Source of the DNA: Pirellulales bacterium
GTDB lineage: Bacteria > Planctomycetota > Planctomycetia > Pirellulales > JADZDJ01
DNA length: 32,341 nucleotides
Assembly (NCBI GenBank): GCA_035499655.1
Contig: DATJYL010000211.1
Span: 1 to 32,341, forward strand
Reading direction: 5' to 3'
Below, piece after piece: positions 15,940 through 23,117 of the stretch (position 1 is the stretch's first letter; every line of letters begins with the position of its first letter). A program made the translations under genes and the position numbers. The notes under the pieces are model-generated. The model was given only the letters and a program-made list of their open reading frames with translations. It was not told where the DNA came from and did not search any database.

Positions 15940-17142
15940 CTACCCTTTTCTGAAGCGCGCCGCTTCTTCCGCGCCGCCCGTGGCATTGCCGGCGCTGTAC
16001 GAATGCGCGCCGGCGCCGGCCAGCCGCCCTTCGTGGACAATTAGATATTTCTCGCGGATCGGTTTACCGGCGAACCAGCATTCCAAAATTTCGCGCGTGC
16101 CGGCGGCATAACGCGCCTGGGCCGACAAGCTCGAACCGGAAATGTGCGGCGTCATGCCATGATGTGGCATGGTCCGCCACGGATGATCCTGCGGCGCCGG
16201 CTGCGGAAACCAAACATCGCCCGCATATCCGGCCAATTGCCCGCTTTCCAAAGCCCGCACGACGGCGTCCCGGTCGCAAATTTTTCCGCGGGCGGTATTG
16301 ATCAGGTAAGCGCCGCGCTTCATTTTGCCGAGTAACTTGTCGTTAAACAGATGCACAGTGTCCGGATACAACGGGCAGTTAATCGTCACCACGTCGCACA
16401 CTTTCACCAGCGATTCGACATCGGCATGAAACGTGAGATTCAGCTCTCGCTCGACGCTCTCGGGCAGCCGGTGCCGATCGGTGTAGTGCAGCTTCACGTC
16501 GAATGGCTTCAGCCGCCACAGCACCGCCGTGCCAATCCGCCCGGCGGCCACGGTGCCGACAGTCATCCCTTCCAAATCGTACGACCGGGCCACGCAATCG
16601 GCGATGTTCCAACCCTTCTTCACGACCCATTGATACGACGGGATGTAATTGCGGACCAAACCCAAAATCATCATCACCACGTGCTCGGCCACGCTGATGC
16701 TGTTGCAGTACGTGACTTCGGCCACGGTCAGCTTATGATCGATGGCCGCCTGCAAATCGACGTGATCGGATCCAATGCCGGCCGTGATCGCCAGCTTCAA
16801 CTTCGGCGCTTTGGCAATCCGCTCCGCCGTGATATAGGCGGGCCAAAACGGTTGCGAAATGACAATCTCGGCATCGGGCAATTCTTTATCGAGCCGGGAG
16901 CCCGCGCCGTCTTTGTCGGACGTGACGACCAAATGATGGCCCATTTTTTCCAAAAACTTGCGCAGCCCCAGCTCGCCAGACACAGAGCCGAGTAATTGCC
17001 CCGGCTGGAAATCGATGCCGCCGGGCGAAGGCAGCGTTTGACCGTCGGGATAACGCTCCAATTTGGGCAGCCCATCACGGGCGTAAGATTTCGGATACCC
17101 GTCGACCGGGTCGTCGTACAAAACGCAAACAATTTTAGCCAT
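15940..17142 (-). CDS. fdh: NAD-dependent formate dehydrogenase (metal-free, D-2-hydroxyacid dehydrogenase family)
   Basis: A 400-residue cytoplasmic enzyme that oxidises formate to CO2 with NAD+. It follows the Pseudomonas sp. 101 formate dehydrogenase nearly end to end, as I remember that sequence. Seen: VCVLYDDPVDGYPKSYARD at the N-terminus, PFWPAY (98-103), TYCNSISVAEHVVMMIL (144-160) with N147, nucleotide-binding AAGRIG (199-204), D222 for NAD, and catalytic R285 (NTARGK), Q314 and H333 (QPAPQDHPWRT, TPHISG). The C-terminus AHSYSAGNATGGAEEAARF is also typical. It needs no molybdenum. It is convergent with the ygfK-like gene and lies downstream of the DUF190 gene. It could dispose of formate from one-carbon or purine breakdown; that is inference. 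Confidence 0.96.
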   Translation of the reverse strand: MAKIVCVLYDDPVDGYPKSYARDGLPKLERYPDGQTLPSPGGIDFQPGQLLGSVSGELGLRKFLEKMGHHLVVTSDKDGAGSRLDKELPDAEIVISQPFWPAYITAERIAKAPKLKLAITAGIGSDHVDLQAAIDHKLTVAEVTYCNSISVAEHVVMMILGLVRNYIPSYQWVVKKGWNIADCVARSYDLEGMTVGTVAAGRIGTAVLWRLKPFDVKLHYTDRHRLPESVERELNLTFHADVESLVKVCDVVTINCPLYPDTVHLFNDKLLGKMKRGAYLINTARGKICDRDAVVRALESGQLAGYAGDVWFPQPAPQDHPWRTMPHHGMTPHISGSSLSAQARYAAGTREILECWFAGKPIREKYLIVHEGRLAGAGAHSYSAGNATGGAEEAARFRKG

Positions 17143-17156
17143 TGCAGATTCCGCCA

Positions 17157-17206
17157 GTTTGCAGGGTTGAATGTGGAGGGAATGTAGAATGGATGGAATG
17201 CAGAAG
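17157..17206. repeat. Phrase repeat (GGAATGTAGAATGGATGGAATG) upstream of fdh
   Basis: Repeated GAATG, TGGAGGG and GGATGG words just upstream of the formate dehydrogenase start. No gene is seen in 17143-17267. Confidence 0.4.
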
Positions 17207-17267
17207 AGCCGGGCGCACCGCTGTCGCCATCGTCGACATTGCCGTCGCCGAAGTTAGGATTATGCCG

Positions 17268-17618
17268 CTACGGCGAGGCCGCATCGGAATTGGCCCGGTA
17301 CTTGATGACCTGCACGCGCTCCAGCGTGACCAGGCCTTCTTGGACCATTTCGTCGACAAACGGCATGAGCTCATCGATTTTATCTTTGCCGTCGACAATT
17401 TCAATAATGAGGGGCAAATCTTCGGACAGCCGCAAAATTTTGGCGGTGTGCATGCGGCTTTTGGCGCCAAAGCCCATTGGACCGCGCAGCACGGTCGCCC
17501 CGGCCATGTGAATTTCGCGGGCTTTCATGACGATGGCCTCGTACAGCGGCCGGCCATGCCATTTGTCGCTTTCGCCAATGAAGATCCGCAGTAGATAACC
17601 GTCTTGAGGAATTTTCAT
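17268..17618 (-). CDS. DUF190 family protein, fluoride-associated
   Basis: A 116-residue PII-like fold protein of the DUF190 family, frequently encoded beside CrcB fluoride channels. Seen: LLRIFIGESDKWHGRPLYEAIV near residue 9, MAGATVLRGPMGFGA near 38, then DLPLIIEIVDGKDKIDELMPFVDEM. The ATG at 17616-17618 is chosen because GGAG lies eight bases upstream; an upstream in-frame ATG at 17636 falls inside the ribosome-site region and repeat DNA. It follows crcB on the same strand, separated by a 96-base gap that is mostly a large inverted repeat. Its role is unknown; a regulatory or sensing partner for the channel is a reasonable guess from context. Confidence 0.85.
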   Translation of the reverse strand: MKIPQDGYLLRIFIGESDKWHGRPLYEAIVMKAREIHMAGATVLRGPMGFGAKSRMHTAKILRLSEDLPLIIEIVDGKDKIDELMPFVDEMVQEGLVTLERVQVIKYRANSDAASP

Positions 17619-17632
17619 ATAAGAAGCTCCGT

Positions 17633-17706
17633 GCAATTAGCGATTAGCAATTAGCCGGACAATCGGCGAGCCGTTTGCAGCTCGCTAATTGCTAACCGCT
17701 AATTGC
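17633..17706. repeat. Large inverted phrase repeat (GCTAATTGCTAA) between crcB and DUF190
   Basis: Two 23-base arms, 17633-17655 and 17684-17706, are reverse complements at 22 of 23 positions and are made of GCTAATTGC and AATCGC words. The spacer is 28 bases. In RNA it would form a stable hairpin between the two fluoride genes. Confidence 0.75.
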
Positions 17707-17714
17707 TAATCGCT

Positions 17715-18131
17715 TCATACGCCGAACCACCGTTCCGCCGCGCGATAACCAACCCACACCGCGGCAAAACCGACGGTACAACTGATGACCATGTTCGCCA
17801 GAGCCAGCCAAAACTGCCCGTCGTTGGCTAGGCGAAATGTTTCTAATCCGAAACTGGAAAACGTGGTATACCCGCCCAGCACGCCCACGAGCAGCCCGAT
17901 CCGATATTCTTCTCGAATCAATTGCGGGCCGTCGAAAAACCCGGCCAGCAGGCCGATGACCAAACAACCGGTGATATTTACGACAATGGTGCCGATGGGG
18001 AATGATCGTCCAGCAATCTGATTCCCTACCCATCCCTGCATGGCAAATCGCAGCACCGAGCCGAATGCTCCACCGACGGCAATCAAAATCCACTTATTTT
18101 GAACGACTGAATCGAAAAACCATTTCAACAT
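17715..18131 (-). CDS. crcB: Fluoride ion channel CrcB (Fluc)
   Basis: A 138-residue inner-membrane channel that lets fluoride out of the cell; it works as an antiparallel dimer. Four hydrophobic segments are visible. Conserved parts: GGAFGSVLRF near residue 19, RSFPIGTIVVNITGCLVIGLL near 42 with the pore asparagine, and GVLGGYTTFSSFGLET near 82, which has the phenylalanines of the fluoride path. Length fits (about 125-140). It is preceded on its own strand by a fluoride riboswitch and terminator, which settles the assignment. The N-terminus has about 10 extra residues compared with many homologues. Confidence 0.96.
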   Translation of the reverse strand: MLKWFFDSVVQNKWILIAVGGAFGSVLRFAMQGWVGNQIAGRSFPIGTIVVNITGCLVIGLLAGFFDGPQLIREEYRIGLLVGVLGGYTTFSSFGLETFRLANDGQFWLALANMVISCTVGFAAVWVGYRAAERWFGV

Positions 18132-18202
18132 ATCACGAATCCAGTTGTAATTTAGCCGCTGGGATCGCCCAGCGTCAGAGTCATGTTGTTAGGCCCCGTA
18201 AC

Positions 18203-18234
18203 AAAAAAAGCTCTGCCATGCGGCAGAGCTTTTG
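18203..18234 (-). terminator. Intrinsic terminator, expression platform of the fluoride riboswitch
   Basis: On the minus strand AAAAGCTCTGCC and GGCAGAGCTTTT form a long stem with a GCAT loop, followed by a run of T. It lies between the aptamer and the crcB start (72 bases before the ATG), as expected for a fluoride-controlled stop. The T-run on the other strand is shorter. Confidence 0.85.
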
Positions 18235-18275
18235 GTTGAGCAAAAGGTCTCCCACCGCGCGGCTTGCGTACCGGC

Positions 18276-18324
18276 AGGAGTCATCAGCCCGGCGCGCCGG
18301 GACGGTTGCGGGGGACCCCATCCC
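18276..18324 (-). ncRNA. Fluoride riboswitch (crcB motif)
   Basis: Read on the minus strand: GGGATGGGGTCCCCC, then GCAACCGT, a hairpin built on CCCGGCGCGCCGGG, then CTGATGACTCCT. These match the conserved blocks of the crcB RNA motif in the right order (GGNGATGG..CNCC, AACCG, variable hairpin, TGATGACTCCT). It senses fluoride and should let transcription pass the terminator at 18203-18234 into crcB. The variable hairpin is identical to a palindrome at 6251-6264. Confidence 0.9.
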
Positions 18325-18344
18325 ACGGTTTGTCGTCAACACAA

Positions 18345-18373
18345 ATCGTGAGCAGAAACCCAGAAGATGTCAA
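18345..18373 (-). promoter_or_regulatory. Promoter candidate of the riboswitch - crcB transcript
   Basis: TTGACA (18368-18373, minus strand) with a poor -10 (CACGAT, 18345-18350) 17 bases away. Transcription would begin about 14 bases before the aptamer, a suitable position. Confidence 0.4.
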
Positions 18374-18380
18374 GCCACGA

Positions 18381-18459
18381 AATGACGAATGACCAAATCC
18401 CAATGACCAAATAGGAATCTGAAAATTGGTCATTGGTGCTTGGTCATTGGACATTTGCC
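18381..18459. repeat. Phrase repeat (CCAATGACCAA / TTGGTCATTGG)
   Basis: CCAATGACCAA at 18400-18410 is exactly reverse-complemented at 18426-18436 and again at 18440-18450, with more GAATGACC words around it. It lies between the riboswitch promoter and the NTF2-like gene. The same words occur at 6231-6285. Confidence 0.7.
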
Positions 18460-18506
18460 AGCCACGTGGTTTAAGTCTGAGTCTAGCCGCGGACGGCTTG
18501 AAATCG

Positions 18507-19043
18507 CTAAGATTTTCGTGGCCTATCCAGCAGCCCGTTCATCGGCTGGGTGTGGTCCAGAATTTTTTTGGCTTGTTCCGCGCCGGTTACGGGCAGCTTG
18601 GCCGGATCGAGCAATCCGACCTGCACCAAGAGCGACGCCTGGTCCCAATAGATGTGCTCGTGAGCCACCTTGCCGCCAGCGAACTTCACAATGGCCACGT
18701 GCGCCAGTTCCACGTATTTGCCCGTCGGCGGCACGCCCGGCAGCATGGTGTCCATGGGAATGTCGTGCGTGAAGCAGACGACGAACTCGTCGACAATTTG
18801 ATCGGTTCCCACGGTGCGCGAAATGGGAATCATTTTGGTGTCGGCGGGCCAATGCCCCACGAAATGATCGCGGTAATAATTTCGCACCTCGTCCCAGTTG
18901 CGGCCGCCGGTGAGCGTGGGGACGTGCGTCAGATGCGGCTGGTCCGTCATGGTGCCCATGGTGGCGTCGACATCGAGATCGACAAATTCGTAGCGCATGT
19001 GCTCGTCGAACACCGCGCCTAAGTCGAATGGCGGTTTTGTCAT
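18507..19043 (-). CDS. NTF2-like / SnoaL-like protein
   Basis: A 178-residue protein with an NTF2-like cone fold, the group that includes SnoaL polyketide cyclases. Seen: FDEHMRYEFVDLDVDATMGTM at the start of the first helix, NYYRDHFVGHWP near 75, DEFVVCFTHDIPMDTMLPGVPPTGKYVELAHVAIVKFAGGKVAHEHIYWDQASLLVQVGLLD after it. The same stretch is found as a domain next to dienelactone hydrolases, so a small hydrophobic ligand is likely; activity is unknown. The start at 19041-19043 has GAGGTG six bases upstream. An open frame continues upstream to 19217, but there it has no family-like sequence and overlaps the next gene's leader. Confidence 0.8.
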   Translation of the reverse strand: MTKPPFDLGAVFDEHMRYEFVDLDVDATMGTMTDQPHLTHVPTLTGGRNWDEVRNYYRDHFVGHWPADTKMIPISRTVGTDQIVDEFVVCFTHDIPMDTMLPGVPPTGKYVELAHVAIVKFAGGKVAHEHIYWDQASLLVQVGLLDPAKLPVTGAEQAKKILDHTQPMNGLLDRPRKS

Positions 19044-19238
19044 GCCTGCACCTCGTTTCGATTTTGCCCGCCCATCGCGGGGCGCAATGTGATGGTGAAT
19101 TTGGGGAAAATCTGGCCCCATTATCTCGCAAGCATGCGTTGGCTGCAAACCGACATTGTCGCGGAAACGACCGCAGCGGTACACTTGCCCGGCGGTTGAT
19201 TGACAACGAGAGGGCATTTTCGGCGAGGATCAAACGTC

Positions 19239-20486
19239 ATGAAGCACACACGCATCACGCCTTTGACACTCAAGCGTGCCGGCGTCGCCTTAGCAGCGCT
19301 CACGGGACTATTTGGAATGCAAACCGCGGTCCGAGGACAATACGCTCAGCCCGTTCCCGTTACGCAACCTGTAGTGGTGGCGCCGCAAAGTTCGGAGGCC
19401 GCCACCGTCGAGGCTGCCTCGCAAGTGCTGAACGAAATTATGGCGGCGCCGGCCCGATCGATTCCCCGTGCGCTGCTGCACGACGCCCAAGCGATTGTCA
19501 TCGCGCCGGGTTTGATCAAAGGGGGCTTCATCATCGGCGCACGGTATGGCCACGGCGTGTTGGTGATGCGCAACGAACAAGGCGCGTGGCGGGCGCCCAG
19601 CTTCATCACCATTGCCGGCGGCAGCATCGGCTGGCAGGCGGGCATTCAATCGACCGACGTGATCCTGGTGTTCAAAACTCGGCAGAGCGTGCAGGGGTTG
19701 CTCAACGGAAAGTTCACGCTGGGCGTAACCGCATCGGCCGCCGCCGGGCCGGTGGGGCGCGATGCCTCCGCCGCCACCGACGTGCAACTGAAAGCCGAAG
19801 TGTATTCGTATTCGCGCAGCCGTGGGTTGTTTGCCGGAGCGGCGCTCGATGGTTCTGTCATTTCAATGGATAACGCCGCCACCGCCGCCTTCTACCGCGG
19901 TACCGGAATTTTGTGGCCCGACGCACCGCCGGGCCAACCGCCGGCGCTGCCTCCCTCGGCCAATAATTTGCTGGCGACGATTGCCGCTTACGCCGATCAA
20001 GCACCACCGGCCGTGCCAGTGGCCGGTGTTCCAGTAGGTGCCGTTCCTGCCGGCGCGGTTCCTCCGGGAGCCGTGCCTGTGGGCGCTGCTGTGGGTGCGG
20101 GTGCCGCCGCTGCTGTTGTGCCCGGCCAGTCTGTTCCCGCCGCCGGTCCGCCGGCCATCGCCACAAATACATTGCCATCAGACCTGGCCGACATTCGTGG
20201 CCGCTTAGCCAGTGCTTCACAGCGATTGAACAGCCACGTCGACAGCCGCTGGCAAAGTTATCTGGCGCTGCCACCCGAGTTGAACAGCACCACCGGTCAG
20301 CCCAATCCCGCCGCCGTGGAAGCCGCCGTCAAGCGCTATCAGGCCGTGGCCGGCGACACCAAGTACAAAGTTCTCTCCCAGCGTCCCGAGTTCCAAGAAA
20401 CCTACGGCCTACTGAAAGCCTATCGCGATTTACAATCCGTCGGCAGCAGCCCGGCCGCTCTGGCGTTACCCAACCCGCCGGGGTGA
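19239..20486 (+). CDS. Secreted SYLF-domain (Ysc84-type) protein with Val-Pro-Gly-Ala linker
   Basis: A 415-residue protein. The N-terminus has basic residues and a hydrophobic segment (AGVALAALTGLFGMQTAV), a probable signal peptide. The SYLF lipid-binding domain follows at about 50-220: SQVLNEIMAAPARSIPRALLHDAQAIVIAPGLIKGGFIIGARYGHGVLVMR, then FKTRQSVQGLLNGKFTLG and ending in AFYRG. Residues about 255-290 are repeats of (V/P)(P/V)xGAVP, a flexible linker. The C-terminal 100 residues are alpha-helical and unplaced. The ATG at 19239 is preferred, with GAGG ten bases upstream; an in-frame ATG at 19200 precedes a sequence unlike a signal peptide. Its ligand and location beyond the inner membrane are unknown. 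Confidence 0.85.
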   Translation: MKHTRITPLTLKRAGVALAALTGLFGMQTAVRGQYAQPVPVTQPVVVAPQSSEAATVEAASQVLNEIMAAPARSIPRALLHDAQAIVIAPGLIKGGFIIGARYGHGVLVMRNEQGAWRAPSFITIAGGSIGWQAGIQSTDVILVFKTRQSVQGLLNGKFTLGVTASAAAGPVGRDASAATDVQLKAEVYSYSRSRGLFAGAALDGSVISMDNAATAAFYRGTGILWPDAPPGQPPALPPSANNLLATIAAYADQAPPAVPVAGVPVGAVPAGAVPPGAVPVGAAVGAGAAAAVVPGQSVPAAGPPAIATNTLPSDLADIRGRLASASQRLNSHVDSRWQSYLALPPELNSTTGQPNPAAVEAAVKRYQAVAGDTKYKVLSQRPEFQETYGLLKAYRDLQSVGSSPAALALPNPPG

Positions 20487-20532
20487 AATCGTTTTCGTTG
20501 CCACGCACCGCTAAACGGGGTATGATTGAAAT

Positions 20533-20763
20533 ATGAAATTGATCCGCATTCGATTTCCTGATCACGATTCAAAGCGCCGCGCGCTGGGCTATTTGGCTGG
20601 TCGTTTTTCGTTCACCAGCTATGCCACGGGCGAGATGCTTGTCATTGAAACTGCATTGACCGCTTTGGCTTCGGAAGGCATTTCTTTTATCGCTGAGGGA
20701 CCGGCAACTTATGCAGAAGCAATCCCGGCGTTTCGAACTACTGCTGCCCACCAAGTTCAATAA
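20533..20763 (+). CDS. Small protein of unknown function, first of overlapping pair
   Basis: A 76-residue protein without a name I can give. It begins with a basic strand-like segment (MKLIRIRFPDHDSKRRALGYLAGRF) and ends with a less ordered part (YAEAIPAFRTTAAHQVQ). Its 3' end overlaps the start of the next gene by 53 bases in another frame, which implies translational coupling. I recall similar paired short proteins in other planctomycetes, without a known role. The start is the first ATG of the frame and lies 46 bases after the SYLF gene. Confidence 0.65.
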   Translation: MKLIRIRFPDHDSKRRALGYLAGRFSFTSYATGEMLVIETALTALASEGISFIAEGPATYAEAIPAFRTTAAHQVQ

Positions 20764-21031
20764 TGGCGAGCAAGTTCCCGGTGAATTAGTTGCCGACACG
20801 TTGCTGGAACTGGAAGAACAGTTTGGTGCGGTGTCGTCGGAAACTCAGAAAATCATTGGTCGCTGGCGACATCAGGGCCAGATCTATCGCGACCTATCCA
20901 TTCGCGTATTTGTCGACGTAACCGACACGCCCGAAAACCGCCAATTCTTTGTCGACTTTAAAGAGCGGCTGAAAGAACGCTTCCAACAACTCGACATCTG
21001 GATGACGACCTATCTGGTGGAAGTGATTTAA
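20711..21031 (+). CDS. Small protein of unknown function, second of overlapping pair
   Basis: A 106-residue acidic-basic protein: RRFELLLPTKFNNGEQVPGELVADTLLELEEQFGAVSSETQ, then GRWRHQGQIYRDLSIRVFVDVTDTPENRQFFVDFKERLKERFQQLDIW. The pattern of a beta strand, a long helix, two strands and a final amphipathic helix suggests a compact alpha/beta fold, but I do not recognise the family. A GAGGGA site ten bases before the ATG lies within the previous gene. Its stop is immediately followed by the stop of the convergent gene at 21032. A toxin-antitoxin arrangement is conceivable from the overlap but nothing in the sequence supports it specifically. Confidence 0.7.
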   Translation: MQKQSRRFELLLPTKFNNGEQVPGELVADTLLELEEQFGAVSSETQKIIGRWRHQGQIYRDLSIRVFVDVTDTPENRQFFVDFKERLKERFQQLDIWMTTYLVEVI

Positions 21032-21490
21032 TCATTCGGCAAATTTTTGCAACTCGCCCAAGAAATCTTCCAGAACAGCGGCTCGTTCGAAGTAGCGCCC
21101 GTGGTTGGCATGCTCGAAATCATCGTCAATCCCATACAGAAAATAAAATTCGCGAGCATTTTTCTCATTCCGAAGTGTCACGAGGGTGCCTAGTAGTCTT
21201 TGTGAAATTCGCTCAGCATCCATTGGATGCGTTTTTACGTAGCCGTAGAGAACGCCCAGGACCCTTTTGAATGCCTCGCAAATATCGACGCCGTGGGTCA
21301 GCGCATTTAGGTGTGAGATGATATCTGCTGTGTTATCCGGCTTGGTCCATGCCAATTCCAGAAGCGTGTTCGATGGTGAATCGGCATTAGCTACCAGTTC
21401 CTCGGCCCATTTTATAACGTCGGCTCCAAATAACACGCCGTAATTAAAAAGCAAGAAAACTCGCTGCGCATCTTCTGCAGAAGTCGGCAT
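21032..21490 (-). CDS. Alpha-helical protein of unknown function
   Basis: A 152-residue protein, probably all helical: DAQRVFLLFNYGVLFGADVIKWAEELV, then HLNALTHGVDICEAFKRVLGVLYGYVKTHP and DFEHANHGRYFERAAVLEDFLGELQKFAE. No family is recognised. Its ATG lies three bases after the stop of the isopropylmalate-dehydrogenase-like gene, with AAGGG eight bases upstream, so it is likely translated from the same transcript. Its lower GC content compared with the flanking enzyme gene suggests a recent or poorly adapted gene, but that is only an impression. Confidence 0.7.
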   Translation of the reverse strand: MPTSAEDAQRVFLLFNYGVLFGADVIKWAEELVANADSPSNTLLELAWTKPDNTADIISHLNALTHGVDICEAFKRVLGVLYGYVKTHPMDAERISQRLLGTLVTLRNEKNAREFYFLYGIDDDFEHANHGRYFERAAVLEDFLGELQKFAE

Positions 21491-21493
21491 TAG

Positions 21494-22570
21494 CTAACCC
21501 TTCACCATCGCCTCGCACACTAAGTCGCCCACCTGCGTCGTGCTATAGCCCATCTTCCCGGCGGCCTGGCTTTTCATTTTCGTGCCGGTTACGTGCTTCA
21601 CGGCCTTCATCACGCGGGCCGCGGCTTTCGGTTGGCCGCTGTGTTCCAGCAGCATGCTCATCGCGCCGATGGCGGCAATGGGGTTGATGACGTTCTGCCC
21701 GGTATACTTGGGCGCACTGCCCCCCATCGGTTCGTACATGCTCACGCCGCCGGGGTCAGGGTTGATGTTCCCGCCGGCCGCCACGCCCAACCCGCCTTGA
21801 ATCATCGCTCCCAAGTCGGTGATGATGTCGCCGAACATGTTGGTGGTGACAATCACATCGTAATACTCCGGCGTTTTCACCATCCACATGCAGCAGGCGT
21901 CGACGTGGTTGTAATCGGCCTTCACGTCGGGGTAGTCTTTCGCCACGGCCTGAAACGCCCGCCACCACAAATCGTGCCCGAAGGTCAGCACGTTGGTTTT
22001 CGCCACCAGCGTCAGCATTTTCCCCTTGGGGTTGTTTCGCTTCCGGGTGTATTCAAACGCCCAGCGAATGCAGCGCTCGCAACCTTTGCGGGTATACACC
22101 GCCGCCTGCGTGGCCACTTCGTCGGGCGTGTTTTTTTTGAGAAAGCCGCCTACGCCGCAATACAAATCTTCCGTGTTCTCACGGACGACGACAAAGTCGA
22201 TGTCCTTGGGCCCCTTGCCGGCCAGCGGAGTTTCCACGCCAGGAAACAATTGCACCGGCCGCAAGTTGATGTACTGATCCAGCTCGAACCGCAGCGCCAG
22301 CAGCAGCCCTTTTTCGATGATGCCCGGCGCCACGTCGGGATGTCCGACCGCGCCCAAAAACACGGCGTTGAATTTCCGCAGCTCGTCGGCGCCGCCGGCG
22401 GGGAGCGTTTCGCCGGTTTTCAAATAGCGCTCGCAGCCCCAATCGAAGTGCGTGGTTTCGTACTTGAAATTTTCCAGCGGGGCCACGGCGTTCAAAATTT
22501 TGAGCGCCTCGGCAGTCACTTCCGGCCCGGTGCCGTCTCCGGGAATCACGGCCAATTTCAAAGTTGACAT
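21494..22570 (-). CDS. leuB: Isopropylmalate-dehydrogenase-like beta-decarboxylating dehydrogenase
   Basis: A 358-residue NAD-dependent enzyme of the isocitrate/isopropylmalate dehydrogenase family. It opens with AVIPGDGTGPEV, has LRFELDQYINLRPVQLFPGV near 93, RENTEDLYCGVGG near 129, the catalytic lysine in AKTNVL near 190, metal-binding aspartates in VTTNMFGDIITDLGAMIQGG near 240, and GGSAPKYTGQNVINPIAA near 282. The arginine-containing DQYINLRP stretch resembles the actinobacterial LeuB type. The RENTEDLY motif, instead of the RE-L-TGG-IYFG of classical LeuB, leaves D-malate, tartrate or NAD-isocitrate dehydrogenase open. No other leucine gene is adjacent. Confidence 0.8.
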   Translation of the reverse strand: MSTLKLAVIPGDGTGPEVTAEALKILNAVAPLENFKYETTHFDWGCERYLKTGETLPAGGADELRKFNAVFLGAVGHPDVAPGIIEKGLLLALRFELDQYINLRPVQLFPGVETPLAGKGPKDIDFVVVRENTEDLYCGVGGFLKKNTPDEVATQAAVYTRKGCERCIRWAFEYTRKRNNPKGKMLTLVAKTNVLTFGHDLWWRAFQAVAKDYPDVKADYNHVDACCMWMVKTPEYYDVIVTTNMFGDIITDLGAMIQGGLGVAAGGNINPDPGGVSMYEPMGGSAPKYTGQNVINPIAAIGAMSMLLEHSGQPKAAARVMKAVKHVTGTKMKSQAAGKMGYSTTQVGDLVCEAMVKG

Positions 22571-22574
22571 GAAA

Positions 22575-22608
22575 GAGGGTTCAGGGTTCGGGGTTCAGGA
22601 GGGAGAGT
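22575..22608. repeat. Phrase repeat (GGGTTCAGGGTTCGGGGTTCAGG) upstream of leuB-like gene
   Basis: Three consecutive GGGTTC(A/G)G words followed by GGAGGGAGAG, within five bases of the leuB-like start codon. Confidence 0.55.
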
Positions 22609-22663
22609 CCATGGAGGCAATTCGCGGAGTGGGCATCGATCGGCTGGCGGTTTAGCGGAACTG

Positions 22664-22691
22664 ATCATAAAGCCGCGACCGTTGGTCGCGC
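22664..22691 (+). repeat. Palindromic intergenic repeat, family A (intact copy)
   Basis: ATCATAAAGCCGCGACC, then GTTGGTCGCGC: GCGACC and GGTCGC form the stem. It lies between the leuB-like gene and the small Cys-pair gene. Confidence 0.65.
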
Positions 22692-22808
22692 AAATCCATC
22701 GCAGCGCGAAGCTGCAATTTTAGCCCTGTAGCACAGCGCTCACAAGGAGCGCAAGCCCCACAGCATCGGGGCATTGGCCAAACAAGAAAATCGGGCCCAT
22801 CGCCCGAT

Positions 22809-23117
22809 TCAATTCTGGCTAAAATCGAAATGCTTGATCGCCTCGCGACCCAGCGGTTGCTTCAAAAACTTTTTGCGGCACTCGGGGCACAAATCGAAGC
22901 GCAATTGTTGATACACTTCTTCTTCCTCCACGCCTTCGGTGCCGGTGTCTTCCATCCGCTGGAGCATATCTTGAACTTCCTGCAAGCCGTCACGGTCGTC
23001 GTCGGCTTCATCCAGCGCCGGATCCAAGGCAGCGTACACTTCCATTTTCACGACGTACCGTACATCCTGTTCCGTGTCGATTAAACGCTTGCACAGATCA
23101 CATACATGCTGAATCAT
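22809..23117 (-). CDS. Small CxxC-pair (zinc-ribbon-like) acidic protein
   Basis: A 102-residue cytoplasmic protein. CDLC (6-9) near the N-terminus and CPEC (83-86) near the C-terminus could together bind one zinc ion. The middle is very acidic (DPALDEADDDRDGLQEVQDMLQRMEDTGTEGVEEEEVYQQLRF). The ATG at 23115-23117 follows a GGGG site nine bases upstream; a GTG three codons earlier is also open. The function is unknown; similar small CxxC...CxxC proteins occur in planctomycetes. Confidence 0.75.
   Translation of the reverse strand: MIQHVCDLCKRLIDTEQDVRYVVKMEVYAALDPALDEADDDRDGLQEVQDMLQRMEDTGTEGVEEEEVYQQLRFDLCPECRKKFLKQPLGREAIKHFDFSQN

Noticed and set aside
17633-17706. CRISPR-like repeat array
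   Set aside because: It is one inverted repeat of short words, without regular spacers or cas genes.
19044-19217. Upstream extension of the NTF2-like gene
   Set aside because: It has no domain-like sequence and runs into the leader of the divergent SYLF gene; the inner ATG has a good ribosome site.
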